DNA of 16,045 nt from Burkholderiales bacterium (lineage in GTDB: Bacteria; Pseudomonadota; Gammaproteobacteria; Burkholderiales; Burkholderiaceae_C), in assembly GCA_013205525.1 (NCBI GenBank), contig JABMMR010000301.1, positions 1 to 16,045 of the forward strand, in the 5' to 3' direction. Below the pieces are notes generated by a model. It ran no database searches and had not been told where the DNA came from. It was given only the letters and a program-made list of their open reading frames with translations. Of this stretch, positions 1-7,783 are shown one piece after another. Numbering within the stretch: the stretch's first letter is position 1; every line of letters begins with the position of its first letter. Position numbers and translations under genes: made by a program.

Positions 1-22
1 TGATATCGATATTGGTTCGCAT
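1..22 (-). CDS. Start of a further operon gene (partial, unidentified)
   Basis: An ATG at 22-20 on the minus strand opens a frame reading M-R-T-N-I-D-I to the window edge. It is preceded by a good ribosome binding site, GAGAGGG (minus strand, 29-35), with a 6-nt spacer. It lies 43 bp downstream of the mccB stop codon on the same strand, so it is probably the next gene of the leucine operon. In liu/mcc operons this place is often held by an enoyl-CoA hydratase or the biotin carboxylase subunit, but seven residues are too few to identify it. Confidence 0.55.
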
Positions 23-37
23 GATTCGCCCTCTCAA

Positions 38-65
38 TGTGTATTAAAAGCTTTAATCATACACA
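38..65 (-). repeat. Intercistronic inverted repeat after mccB
   Basis: Perfect 7-base arms, TGTGTAT (38-44) and ATACACA (59-65), flank an inner TAAA/TTTA pairing with a 3-nt bulge. In the minus-strand transcript this gives an AT-rich hairpin that directly abuts the mccB stop codon. No U-tract follows, and the ribosome binding site of the next gene comes a few bases later. It is therefore unlikely to be a terminator. It could stabilise the mRNA 3' end of mccB or affect translation of the next gene; function is inferred. Confidence 0.35.
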
Positions 66-1673
66 TTACATTCGAAACACGCCAAAGCGTGTCTCGGGAA
101 TGGGCGCGTTCAGCGCGGCGGACAGGCCCAAGGCCAACACCCGTCGGGTGTCTGCGGGGTCTATCACGCCGTCGTCCCATAAGCGGGCGCTGGCGTAATA
201 AGGATGGGATTGGTGGGCGAATTGGTCAAGCAAAGGCTGCTTGAAAGCGGCTTCTTCCTCGGCGCTCCATGTGCCGCCCTTGGCCTCGATGCCGTCGCGG
301 CGCACCGTGGCCAAGACGCTGGCGGCCTGCTCGCCGCCCATGACGCAAATACGGGCGTTGGGCCACATCCATAAAAACCGTGGGTTAAAAGCGCGTCCAC
401 ACATGCCGTAATTGCCTGCGCCGTAACTGCCGCCAATGATGAAGGTGAATTTAGGCACCTGCGCGGTGGCCACCGCGGTGACCATCTTGGCGCCGTGGCG
501 GGCAATGCCTTCGTTTTCATATTTGCGCCCCACCATAAAACCGGTGATGTTTTGTAAAAACACCAAAGGAATTTTTCGCTGGCAGCACAACTCGATGAAA
601 TGCGCGCCCTTTTGGGCCGACTCGGAAAACAGAATGCCGTTGTTGGCGATGATGCCCACCGGCATGCCCTCTACATGCGCAAAACCACAGACCAAAGTCG
701 CGCCAAAACGCGGCTTGAATTCATGCAACTCTGAGCCGTCAACCATGCGGGCAATGATTTCACGCACGTCATAGGACTTTTTGGTGTCGGTGGGTATCAC
801 GCCGTGCAACTCTTGCACGTCATACAAAGGCACACGGGCTTCTTGCACCGCCAGCTGAATGTGTTTTTGTCGGTTCAAGCGTGACACCGCTTCACGGGCC
901 AAGGCAATCGCATGCGCGTCGTTATCGGCCAAATGATCCGCCACGCCCGATAAACGGGTGTGCACATCGCCTCCGCCTAAGTCTTCGGCGGAAACGATTT
1001 CGCCAATCGCCGCTTTCACCAAGGGTGGGCCACCTAAAAAGATGGTGCCTTGGTTTTTCACAATGATGGTCTCGTCGCTCATGGCCGGCACATAGGCGCC
1101 ACCGGCGGTGCAACTGCCCATGACCACAGCGATTTGCGCGATGCCTTGCGCACTCATATTGGCTTGGTTGAAAAAAATGCGACCAAAGTGATCTTTGTCG
1201 GGAAACACATCGTCTTGGTTGGGCAAATTGGCCCCGCCCGAATCGACCAAATAAATACACGGCAAATTGTTTTGCTGGGCAATTTCTTGCGCCCGCAAAT
1301 GTTTTTTCACTGTCATGGGGTAATAGGTGCCGCCTTTGACCGTGGCGTCGTTGCAAACGATGACGCAATCAATGCCGCTGACCCGCCCCATACCGGCGAT
1401 CACGCCGGCGCAGGGCGCGTCACCTTGGTACATGCCATGCGCGGCCAAGGGGCTGAATTCTAAAAACGGTGTGCCGGGGTCGAGCAACAACGCCACCCGC
1501 TCGCGGGGAGGTAACTTGCCGCGCGCGAGTTGCTTGGCGCGTGCGGCCTCGCCCCCACCCAAGGCGCTGCGCTGAAGCTGCAAGCGTAAGTCGTCGACCA
1601 TGGCCTGCATGGCTTGGGCATTGGCCAAAAAATCGGCCGATCGGGGGGAGAGTTGACTGGCCAGAACGCTCAT
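66..1673 (-). CDS. mccB: 3-methylcrotonyl-CoA carboxylase, carboxyltransferase (beta) subunit
   Basis: This is the non-biotinylated subunit of 3-methylcrotonyl-CoA carboxylase (called liuB in Pseudomonas). It transfers the carboxyl group from carboxybiotin to 3-methylcrotonyl-CoA, giving 3-methylglutaconyl-CoA in leucine and isovalerate breakdown in the cytoplasm. The 535 residues match the family length. The N-terminal carboxyltransferase half has [12 protein letters not shown] (114-125), [12 protein letters not shown] (144-155) and the glycine-rich [16 protein letters not shown] (186-201). The C-terminal half has [19 protein letters not shown] (341-359) and [19 protein letters not shown] (414-432). 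The [18 protein letters not shown] stretch separates it from propionyl-CoA and acetyl-CoA carboxylases. The ATG lies 7 bp after the thiolase stop with only a weak ribosome binding site, so translational coupling is likely. The biotin-carrying alpha subunit is not in the window and may lie just beyond the left edge. Confidence 0.95.
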   Translation of the reverse strand: MSVLASQLSPRSADFLANAQAMQAMVDDLRLQLQRSALGGGEAARAKQLARGKLPPRERVALLLDPGTPFLEFSPLAAHGMYQGDAPCAGVIAGMGRVSGIDCVIVCNDATVKGGTYYPMTVKKHLRAQEIAQQNNLPCIYLVDSGGANLPNQDDVFPDKDHFGRIFFNQANMSAQGIAQIAVVMGSCTAGGAYVPAMSDETIIVKNQGTIFLGGPPLVKAAIGEIVSAEDLGGGDVHTRLSGVADHLADNDAHAIALAREAVSRLNRQKHIQLAVQEARVPLYDVQELHGVIPTDTKKSYDVREIIARMVDGSELHEFKPRFGATLVCGFAHVEGMPVGIIANNGILFSESAQKGAHFIELCCQRKIPLVFLQNITGFMVGRKYENEGIARHGAKMVTAVATAQVPKFTFIIGGSYGAGNYGMCGRAFNPRFLWMWPNARICVMGGEQAASVLATVRRDGIEAKGGTWSAEEEAAFKQPLLDQFAHQSHPYYASARLWDDGVIDPADTRRVLALGLSAALNAPIPETRFGVFRM

Positions 1674-1680
1674 TGCGTAC

Positions 1681-2862
1681 TTAAATTAATTCCAGCGCCA
1701 TGGCCGTGCCCTCGCCACCACCAATACACAGTGTGGCAAGACCTTTTTTCAAACCCTTGGCTTTCAAAGCGTGAAGCAAGGTAACGATGATGCGCGCGCC
1801 TGATGCACCAATGGGGTGACCCAAGGCACAAGCGCCACCATGGATATTCACAATCTCGTGCGGCACATGCAGTTCGTGCATCAGCGCCATGGGCACCACC
1901 GCAAAGGCTTCATTAACTTCCCACAAATCTACATCGGACACTTTCCAGCCAGCGCGAGCCAAGGCTTGCTGCGTGGCACCCACAGGTGCGGTGGTGAACC
2001 ACTCTGGCTCTTGTGCAAAGGTAGCGTGGCTGGCAATGCGCGCCAAGGGTGTGCAACCCAGTTTTTTCGCGGTGCTCTCACGCATCATCACCAAGGCGGC
2101 GGCACCGTCGTTGATAGACGAGCTAGATGCCGCCGTGATAGTGCCGTCTTTCTTGAAGGCAGGCTTTAAGGTTTTGACTTTATCGAGCTTGACTTTGCCT
2201 GGGCCTTCATCAATCAAGACCACGCGCTCGCCTGTACGGTCTTTCACAGTAACAGGTGTGATTTCGGTGGCGAATGCACCCGAGATGGTAGCGGCCTTGG
2301 CACGCTCCACACTGGTCATAGCGAAATGGTCTTGGGCATCGCGGCTGAAGTTGTATTTGGCTGCGCAGTCTTCACCAAAAGTACCCATGGAGCGACCGGC
2401 CTCGTAAGCGTCTTCAAGACCATCCAACATCATGTGATCGTAAATTTTGTCGTGTCCCATGCGGTAACCACCCCGACCTTTGAGCATCAGGTAAGGCGCA
2501 TTGGTCATGCTTTCCATGCCGCCTGCAATCAACACTTCTTGGCTGCCTGCGCTCAATATGTCGTGGGCGAGCATGGCCGCACGCATGCCCGAGCCGCACA
2601 TCTTGGACAAAGTGACGGCTCCCGCGCTTTTAGGTAAACCGCCTTTGAATGCCGCTTGGCGCGCAGGCGCTTGGCCTTGACCGGCCATCAAACAATTGCC
2701 AAACAAAACCTCTGTAACAGCCTCGGCTGAAATAGCTGCACGTTGCACAGCTGCCGCAATGGCCACCCCACCCAAGTCATGGGCAGACAGGGCAGAAAAA
2801 TCTCCTTGGAAACTGCCCATGGGTGTACGGGCAGCACTGACGATGACGATGGGATCTGACAT
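1681..2862 (-). CDS. Acetyl-CoA C-acetyltransferase (thiolase)
   Basis: A 393-residue thiolase that reversibly joins two acetyl-CoA to acetoacetyl-CoA and CoA. Beside leucine-degradation genes it most likely runs in the cleavage direction, turning acetoacetyl-CoA into two acetyl-CoA. The catalytic residues sit where they do in the well-studied Zoogloea biosynthetic thiolase: nucleophile C89 in KMCGSGM, H349 in [16 protein letters not shown] and C379 in LCIGGGEG, with WEVNEAFA before them. The ATG at 2862 has a clear AGGAG ribosome binding site (minus strand, 2868-2872) with 5-nt spacing. It follows aceK by 20 bp and precedes mccB by 7 bp, so it is an internal operon gene. Sequence alone does not settle chain-length preference: a 3-ketoacyl-CoA thiolase with a broader range is possible. 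No symbol is given because atoB, phaA and bktB types cannot be told apart here. Confidence 0.9.
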   Translation of the reverse strand: MSDPIVIVSAARTPMGSFQGDFSALSAHDLGGVAIAAAVQRAAISAEAVTEVLFGNCLMAGQGQAPARQAAFKGGLPKSAGAVTLSKMCGSGMRAAMLAHDILSAGSQEVLIAGGMESMTNAPYLMLKGRGGYRMGHDKIYDHMMLDGLEDAYEAGRSMGTFGEDCAAKYNFSRDAQDHFAMTSVERAKAATISGAFATEITPVTVKDRTGERVVLIDEGPGKVKLDKVKTLKPAFKKDGTITAASSSSINDGAAALVMMRESTAKKLGCTPLARIASHATFAQEPEWFTTAPVGATQQALARAGWKVSDVDLWEVNEAFAVVPMALMHELHVPHEIVNIHGGACALGHPIGASGARIIVTLLHALKAKGLKKGLATLCIGGGEGTAMALELI

Positions 2863-2882
2863 ACAAACTCCTGATTAAAAAA

Positions 2883-4700
2883 CTATGGCACTGAGCGCAA
2901 GGCTGCGCGTTGAACCTCAAAGCGCTTGTCGGCTTCGTAGGGAAAGACATCATGCACATGACCATCGGCAATTTTCAACTTGTGTCCTTGCCAGAAACTT
3001 GCGTCCAACAATTCGGCATGGTGCTTCATGAATACATCTCGCACGCTTGGGTTTCCTAGCAAAAATGGGCCAAAGGTTTCAGGGAAGACATCATGGGGAC
3101 CGACGTGATACCAAATCTCTCCGGACATTTCATCCTCTTCATTGCGCGGCGCGGGGACGGTGCGGAAATTGCAATCGGTGATGTATTCAATTTCATCGTA
3201 ATCGTAAAACACCACTTTACCGTGTCGGGTGATGCCGAAATTTTTCCACAGCATATCGCCAGGAAATATATTGGCCGCCACCAAATCCTTGATAGCGTTG
3301 CCGTACTCAATCACAGCGCGCTCCATTTGACTTTTGGCGCGAACGTCGTCCAGGCCTGTATCAAAAGCTTCCTGTAAATAAATATTCAAAGGGATCATGC
3401 GCCTTTCAATATACGCATGCTTGATCAAGACCTCACTTTGCCCGTTATCGGCACGCTGGTAAATCTCGATTTGGCTGGGTGCAAATTTTTGAATCTCAGC
3501 AATCAACTCATCTTCAAATCGCTCGCGCGGAAAAACCACATTGCTGTACTCCAAGGTGTCGGCCATGCGGCCCACCCTGTCGTGCTGCTTCACCAACAAA
3601 TATTTGCCTTGAATTTGCTCGCGGGTGGTGTCTTTTTGTGGCGGGTAAAAGTCTTTGATGACCTTGAAAACGAAAGGAAACGATGGCTGGTCGAACACCA
3701 GCATGACCATGCCTTTGATGCCTGGGGCGATGCGAAATTTATCGGTGCTGTGCCGCTGGTGGTAGAGCAAATCTCGGTAGAACAAGGTTTTGCCTTGCTT
3801 GGCCAAACCCAGTGCGTTGTAAATTTCTGCGCGTGGTTTGCGCGGCATCATGCTGCGTAAAAACTGCACATAGGCTGAGGGCACATCCATGTCGACCATG
3901 AAATAGGCCCGTGCAAAACTAAATAGTATGAGTAAATCGTCTTCGCCAAACAAGGCCGCGTCGATCAGCAGTTGCCCATTGTCGTTGTGCAAAATCGGCA
4001 AGGCGAATGGGATTTCTTGAAAACCATTGATGACCTTGCCCACCACATACGCGCCTTTGTTGCGGTAGAAAAGACTTGAAAGCACTTGAACCTGAAAGTT
4101 GGCCCTCAGCTTGGCTTGACCTAAGCGCTGTTTGACGTTGCGCAAAATATCGCTGGCATCGCGCTCAATGTTTTCAAAGTCGCGATGCAAATCGAAGTCG
4201 CCAATCATGCGCACAATGGTGTCATGCAAATTGACCTCACTGGGGTACCAAGCTTTGTAAGTGGGCTTGGCATCGGGTTCGGAGTTTTCGATGTACTCGG
4301 TGCTTACTGCCGGACGCACAAAAATAAAATCATTTTGAAAATAACTGCGGTCTAGTATTTTTGTGGTGACCGAGTTAAAAAAGGTTTCAGCCAATTCAGG
4401 TTGGAAATGGTCCACCAATAAACCGATGTAATGCAGTTTCACCTGCTGCCAAACTTCGCTGGCTTGCTCGCCGGCTTTGAATTCGGTTTCTAAACGACTT
4501 GAGCATTCTTTAACTCGCAGGTCGTAAAACTCTATTCGCTCGCGCTGAGCGCGTTGCTGACCATGCCAATCTTGGCTTTCAAATCGGCGCTTGGCTTGAG
4601 CTGATTCACTGCGAAACAAGTCATAGTGCCGGTTAAAACCATCCATCATGGCTTGGGCAATCTCGTAGGCCAAGGCAGAGTCAAGTCGCTGGGCATTCAT
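2883..4700 (-). CDS. aceK: Isocitrate dehydrogenase kinase/phosphatase
   Basis: A bifunctional enzyme that phosphorylates and dephosphorylates isocitrate dehydrogenase, setting the split between the TCA cycle and the glyoxylate shunt. The 605 residues compare with about 578 in E. coli. The N-terminal regulatory region (about 1-310) has the family stretch [19 protein letters not shown]. The kinase-like part has [12 protein letters not shown] (325-336) as ATP loop, K346 in [11 protein letters not shown] as the likely ATP-binding lysine, DRVGRMADT (374-382), the loop GDMLWKNFG (481-489) with D482 and N487, and FYDYDEIEY (498-506) with metal-binding D500. All catalytic elements I can recognise are present. 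It starts 14 bp after can and ends 20 bp before the thiolase. Unlike in E. coli it is not beside aceA/aceB; it sits in a leucine operon, suggesting control with acetyl-CoA-yielding catabolism. The ribosome binding site is weak. Confidence 0.96.
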   Translation of the reverse strand: MNAQRLDSALAYEIAQAMMDGFNRHYDLFRSESAQAKRRFESQDWHGQQRAQRERIEFYDLRVKECSSRLETEFKAGEQASEVWQQVKLHYIGLLVDHFQPELAETFFNSVTTKILDRSYFQNDFIFVRPAVSTEYIENSEPDAKPTYKAWYPSEVNLHDTIVRMIGDFDLHRDFENIERDASDILRNVKQRLGQAKLRANFQVQVLSSLFYRNKGAYVVGKVINGFQEIPFALPILHNDNGQLLIDAALFGEDDLLILFSFARAYFMVDMDVPSAYVQFLRSMMPRKPRAEIYNALGLAKQGKTLFYRDLLYHQRHSTDKFRIAPGIKGMVMLVFDQPSFPFVFKVIKDFYPPQKDTTREQIQGKYLLVKQHDRVGRMADTLEYSNVVFPRERFEDELIAEIQKFAPSQIEIYQRADNGQSEVLIKHAYIERRMIPLNIYLQEAFDTGLDDVRAKSQMERAVIEYGNAIKDLVAANIFPGDMLWKNFGITRHGKVVFYDYDEIEYITDCNFRTVPAPRNEEDEMSGEIWYHVGPHDVFPETFGPFLLGNPSVRDVFMKHHAELLDASFWQGHKLKIADGHVHDVFPYEADKRFEVQRAALRSVP

Positions 4701-4714
4701 TGACTATGTGCTTT

Positions 4715-5374
4715 CTAGAGGGCGATTTGTCGCGGATAGCGCTTGAATGCATTGCGAAACACATCGACCACTTCACCAGAGTGGCTCATGCTGACGTGCA
4801 AATCTTTCAAAAGTCCGTCGCTGAGACCGTATACCAACCCATGCACTTGAATTTTCTGGTCTCTTGCCCACGCGTCTTGCAGCACATTAGACAAAGCGAC
4901 ATTGCCCACTTGCTCCAGCACATTCATTTCGCACAACACGTCTTCCAATTCTTCTTGCCCTAAATGGTTGAGCCTTTGCCGATGACGCAATCGCACATCC
5001 TGCACATGTCGCAACCAGTTGTCCACCAAACCTATGCGCGTCCCCCTAGCGGCAGCGATGACACCGCCGCAACCGTAATGCCCCACCACCATGATGTGCT
5101 CTACACGCAAATGTTCGACGGCAAACTGAATGACTGACAAAGCATTGAGGTCGGATGGCACGACCACATTGGCAACATTGCGATGCACGAACACCTCACC
5201 AGGGTCAAGACCGACAATTTCATTGGCGGGCACTCGGCTGTCGGAACAACCAATCCACAGGTATTTAGGCGACTGCTGCTTGGCCAGTTTTTCAAAAAAC
5301 CCAGGTCGCTCTTTGGCCATGCGGTCTGCCCAGTCTCGGTTGTTGGCAAATAAATTATTCAATGAACTGTTCAT
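4715..5374 (-). CDS. can: Beta-class carbonic anhydrase
   Basis: A cytoplasmic zinc enzyme that interconverts CO2 and bicarbonate. Of its 219 residues, C43, D45 and R47 in IGCSDSRVPANE and H99 and C102 in VVGHYGCGG are the expected zinc ligands and the Asp-Arg dyad. The RNVAN and GEVFVHR segments and total length match the E. coli Can type. The ATG at 5374 lies 14 bp after the liuR stop, with an AAGG ribosome binding site at a long (10-nt) spacing. aceK follows 14 bp downstream. In this operon the natural client of its bicarbonate is the biotin-dependent methylcrotonyl-CoA carboxylase; that link is inferred from position. The protein could equally be the cell's general carbonic anhydrase placed under the operon's promoter. 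Confidence 0.95.
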   Translation of the reverse strand: MNSSLNNLFANNRDWADRMAKERPGFFEKLAKQQSPKYLWIGCSDSRVPANEIVGLDPGEVFVHRNVANVVVPSDLNALSVIQFAVEHLRVEHIMVVGHYGCGGVIAAARGTRIGLVDNWLRHVQDVRLRHRQRLNHLGQEELEDVLCEMNVLEQVGNVALSNVLQDAWARDQKIQVHGLVYGLSDGLLKDLHVSMSHSGEVVDVFRNAFKRYPRQIAL

Positions 5375-5388
5375 GTTGATTTGGCCTT

Positions 5389-5820
5389 TCAGGGTGTAGA
5401 CAAGGACTTGGTTTGCCGTTTGGGCTTGGGTTTAGCTTGGTGTTTGGTGAGCAGTTGTCTGGCTTCGCGTTCGTGTTGCTTGACTTCCTCCAAATTGGCT
5501 TGGATTTCTTCCATCTGTGCCTCTAATTGTTGCCGATGTTGCGCCAGCACCTGCACGAACTTTTCCAGCTGCGGCGCAGTGTCACGTGGACTGTCATACA
5601 TGTCGATGATGTCCTTGGCTTGCATCAAGGACAAACCCAATCGCTTAGCCCGCAAAGTCAATCGCAGCCGCGCACGCTCCCTGGCGCTGTAAACGCGATT
5701 TCTGCCACCTGGACCTTGACGCTCAGGCCGCAACAAGCCCATGTCTTCATAAAACCGTATGGCCCTGGTGGTCAGATCAAATTCTTTGGCTAATTCGCGG
5801 ATGGTGTAGAAGGTCGCCAT
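5389..5820 (-). CDS. liuR: MerR-family regulator, LiuR type (leucine/isovalerate catabolism)
   Basis: A 143-residue DNA-binding regulator heading the operon. The MerR winged helix is clear: YTIRELAKEFDLTTRAIRFY (5-24) is the helix-turn-helix, followed by EDMGLLRPER and the wing around GPGGRNRVYS (36-45). Residues about 83-124 are rich in Q, E and K and should form the dimer coiled coil; a basic tail (125-138) ends the protein. There are no cysteines, so it is not a metal- or thiol-sensing MerR, consistent with a CoA-ester effector. The LiuR call rests on the sequence style, the downstream mccB/thiolase genes and the palindrome 8 bp upstream of its start. No good ribosome binding site precedes the ATG at 5820, so a short-leader or leaderless message is possible. 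The window shows no liuA (isovaleryl-CoA dehydrogenase) next to it, which is the usual neighbour. Confidence 0.85.
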   Translation of the reverse strand: MATFYTIRELAKEFDLTTRAIRFYEDMGLLRPERQGPGGRNRVYSARERARLRLTLRAKRLGLSLMQAKDIIDMYDSPRDTAPQLEKFVQVLAQHRQQLEAQMEEIQANLEEVKQHEREARQLLTKHQAKPKPKRQTKSLSTP

Positions 5821-5828
5821 GTAGACAG

Positions 5829-5850
5829 TTGACGTTTACGTAAACGTTAA
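5829..5850. promoter_or_regulatory. Probable LiuR operator (22-bp palindrome)
   Basis: The core ACGTTTACGTAAACGT (5832-5847) is a perfect 16-bp palindrome. It is extended by TT/AA on both sides, with a single mismatched pair (5831/5848), to 22 bp. It lies in the 42-bp gap between liuR and the divergent MBL-fold gene, 8 bp from one start codon and 12 bp from the other. Its form resembles the LiuR site as I remember it from comparative studies of branched-chain amino acid regulons, but this was not checked. One site could govern both genes. Confidence 0.75.
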
Positions 5851-5857
5851 TTATGAA
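5829..5857 (+). promoter_or_regulatory. Possible promoter of the MBL-fold gene overlapping the operator
   Basis: TTGACG (5829-5834) matches the -35 consensus at 5 of 6 bases. TATGAA (5852-5857) matches the -10 at 4 of 6, with a 17-bp spacer that holds the palindrome. Transcription would start close to the ATG at 5863. On the opposite strand CATAAT (5855-5850) is a good -10 for liuR, though no convincing -35 accompanies it. That arrangement would put the liuR start point inside the palindrome, favouring repression by blocking. All of this is inference from sequence. Confidence 0.35.
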
Positions 5858-5862
5858 GCAAA

Positions 5863-6942
5863 ATGAACTTACTCATGAACCAACACGAAAAAGAACTTTT
5901 CTACCCCTTGGCGGATCACCTGCCGTCCTCACATGACATGACCGAGGTGGCGCCCGGTGTTTATTGGGTTCGCATGGCCTTGCCCTTTGCGCTAGACCAC
6001 ATCAATCTTTGGGTGCTGCGCGACAGTTACGAGGGTCGAGAAGGATGGGCGATTATTGACTGCGGCCTTGACCAGCCAAGCTCTCGCGAGCACTGGTTGG
6101 GTTTATTCAACAATGCATTTCAAGGTTTGCCAGTTCTTCGGGTCATCGTCACCCACTTGCATCCAGACCATCTGGGGTTGGCGCATTGGTTGTGTGACCA
6201 TTGGAAAGTACCTTTGTGGATCAGCGCCACAGATTTTCATACGGCCCACACGCTGATTCACCCGTCTAACCCAAAGCACAGCGAACAATCGGTTTCTTTT
6301 TTGCAGTCGCATGGCATCACACAATCAGCAGTGCTTGAGGCTATAACACATCGAAATTTTCAGTTCAGCCACATGGTGCCAGCGCTTCCTAAGCAATATG
6401 TGCGTTTGTATGACGGCTTGTCTTTGAATATAGGCGGCCAAGCTTGGCACTGCATCAGTGGCTATGGTCATGCCCCTGAACATATCGCGCTGTATTGTGA
6501 ATCTAAGAACGTATTGATCACTGGCGACATGGTACTTCCGCGCATTTCAACCAATATCAGCGTGTACGACAGCGAGCCTTTGTCCAATCCCTTGCAACTT
6601 TTTTTAGATTCTCTGAAAAAATTTGCCCACCTGCCAACTGACTGCTTATGTCTGCCCTCGCATGGCAAACCTTTTATCGGCGTGCACACCCGCGTAAAGC
6701 AACTGACACAGCACCATGCGGATAGGCTTGATGAGTTACGCGCGGCTTGCTCTGTCAGCGCCATGAGTGCTTTACAAGCCATGGCTGTTTTGTTCAAGCG
6801 CGAACTCGACGGTCACCAAACGATATTTGCGCTAGGCGAGTCTCTGGCGCATTTGCATTTACTTTGGTATCAAAATGAATTTGAGCGACTAGAAGGCCCC
6901 CTCATTCGATTCAAACCCACCGAGGCAAAACCTCGCCATTGA
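5863..6942 (+). CDS. MBL-fold metallo-hydrolase, substrate unknown
   Basis: A 359-residue metallo-beta-lactamase superfamily hydrolase. The metal site is complete: H98, H100, D102 and H103 in THLHPDH, H203 in GYGHAPEH, D222 in ITGDMVLP and H267 in LPSHGKP. The C-terminal region (about 275-359) looks like the helical, DNA-binding-like extension seen in LACTB2-type members. There is no signal peptide, so it is cytoplasmic. It is divergent from liuR across 42 bp that contain the palindrome, so it may respond to the same signal; a thioester or acyl-CoA-related substrate is a guess from that context only. Start choice: ATG 5863 is the first in frame, but ATG 5875 (residue 5) is also possible and neither has a good ribosome binding site. 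Its end overlaps the YgjP-like gene by 32 bp, tail to tail. Confidence 0.85.
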   Translation: MNLLMNQHEKELFYPLADHLPSSHDMTEVAPGVYWVRMALPFALDHINLWVLRDSYEGREGWAIIDCGLDQPSSREHWLGLFNNAFQGLPVLRVIVTHLHPDHLGLAHWLCDHWKVPLWISATDFHTAHTLIHPSNPKHSEQSVSFLQSHGITQSAVLEAITHRNFQFSHMVPALPKQYVRLYDGLSLNIGGQAWHCISGYGHAPEHIALYCESKNVLITGDMVLPRISTNISVYDSEPLSNPLQLFLDSLKKFAHLPTDCLCLPSHGKPFIGVHTRVKQLTQHHADRLDELRAACSVSAMSALQAMAVLFKRELDGHQTIFALGESLAHLHLLWYQNEFERLEGPLIRFKPTEAKPRH

Positions 6943-7780
6943 GCGCATGGCGACGCTGCTCGTAATCGGGCAGCAGCGAGCCTACGGTTTCCCAAAACTG
7001 GGGGCTGTGGTTCATGACCCGCAAATGACTTAGCTCGTGGGCCACGACATAGTCAATCACCTCTTGCTTGAAATGAATCAAGCGCCAATTCAGTCGAATA
7101 CTGCCGTCGGCCGATGCTGTACCCCAACGTGAACTGGCATTGCTCAAACTCAACCGAGCCCATTTCACCCCCAGCAAAGGCGCAAAATGGTCCAGCCTTT
7201 GACTGAAATTTAATTTGGCTTGCTGCATCAACCAAGCCTGAACAGCATCTCGGATTTGCCCTGGCTGCGCATGCAAAGACAAAGCCACTTGCAATATCTT
7301 CACAGCTGTGTTTTCTGCTGAAACATCAGCCAAAACAGCACCGCCTTGTTGAAACTGGTGTTCGGGGTCAAGCCGCACCACCAAGTTCTCGCCCAAGAAA
7401 GGAACGGTTGCACCATCCTTCCAGTCGATGATGGTGTGTTGCATCTGCTTTTGCCGCTCTTGAGACTCTTGCAGTTTGCGAAGTATCCAAACGCTTTTTT
7501 CATACAGCACAGCTTCCACGCTAGAGACTGTGGCCCATCGGGGTGCGCGTACTTCCAGACCATCTGCACCGACAGACATGCCGATGGTTTTACGCTTAAC
7601 TCTTTGAAATGCGTAGGCAATGGTGGTTTGCTGCAGCTGAATTTGTCGACTGGCTAAGGGGTGAATAAATGCTGCATCGCTGAATGTCTGCGCAGCCTTA
7701 TGTTTGTGCTGTGGGCTCTCAACTTCACTGTGGCCATGGCTGCCTAACCAATCGAGCGCAAGCTGAACAAAATCACTCAT
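6911..7780 (-). CDS. YgjP-like (SprT/DUF45-type) zinc metallopeptidase
   Basis: A 289-residue protein of the YgjP family of putative zinc metallopeptidases; its physiological substrate is not known. The C-terminal catalytic domain (about 175-285) carries HELSH (248-252) followed by MNHSPQFW, giving ligands H248, H252 and H258 and catalytic E249. The family block before it is SRWGTASADGSIRLNWRLI (217-235), with TA replacing the usual SC. The N-terminal 175 residues include the beta-rich YgjP core (RKTIGMSV, LEVRAPRWA) and a Gln/Glu-rich helix. No signal peptide is seen. It is the last gene of the corC-to-plsC operon and begins 3 bp after the plsC stop, with only a weak AAAAG ribosome binding site. 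Its last codons overlap the convergent MBL-fold gene. Confidence 0.85.
   Translation of the reverse strand: MSDFVQLALDWLGSHGHSEVESPQHKHKAAQTFSDAAFIHPLASRQIQLQQTTIAYAFQRVKRKTIGMSVGADGLEVRAPRWATVSSVEAVLYEKSVWILRKLQESQERQKQMQHTIIDWKDGATVPFLGENLVVRLDPEHQFQQGGAVLADVSAENTAVKILQVALSLHAQPGQIRDAVQAWLMQQAKLNFSQRLDHFAPLLGVKWARLSLSNASSRWGTASADGSIRLNWRLIHFKQEVIDYVVAHELSHLRVMNHSPQFWETVGSLLPDYEQRRHALNGEVLPRWV
6921..6935. other. Small hairpin in the convergent gene overlap
   Basis: CGAGG (6921-6925) and CCTCG (6931-6935) form a perfect 5-bp stem with a CAAAA loop, inside the 32 bp shared by the two convergent coding sequences. No clear U-tract follows on either strand. It may act as a weak bidirectional attenuator, or be chance within codons. 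Confidence 0.25.
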
Positions 7781-7783
7781 CTT

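Noticed and set aside
922..1463. Long reading frames on other frames across mccB (both strands)
   Set aside because: They lie wholly within a strongly conserved gene, encode low-complexity Arg/His-rich or unrelated sequence, and arise from its codon pattern.
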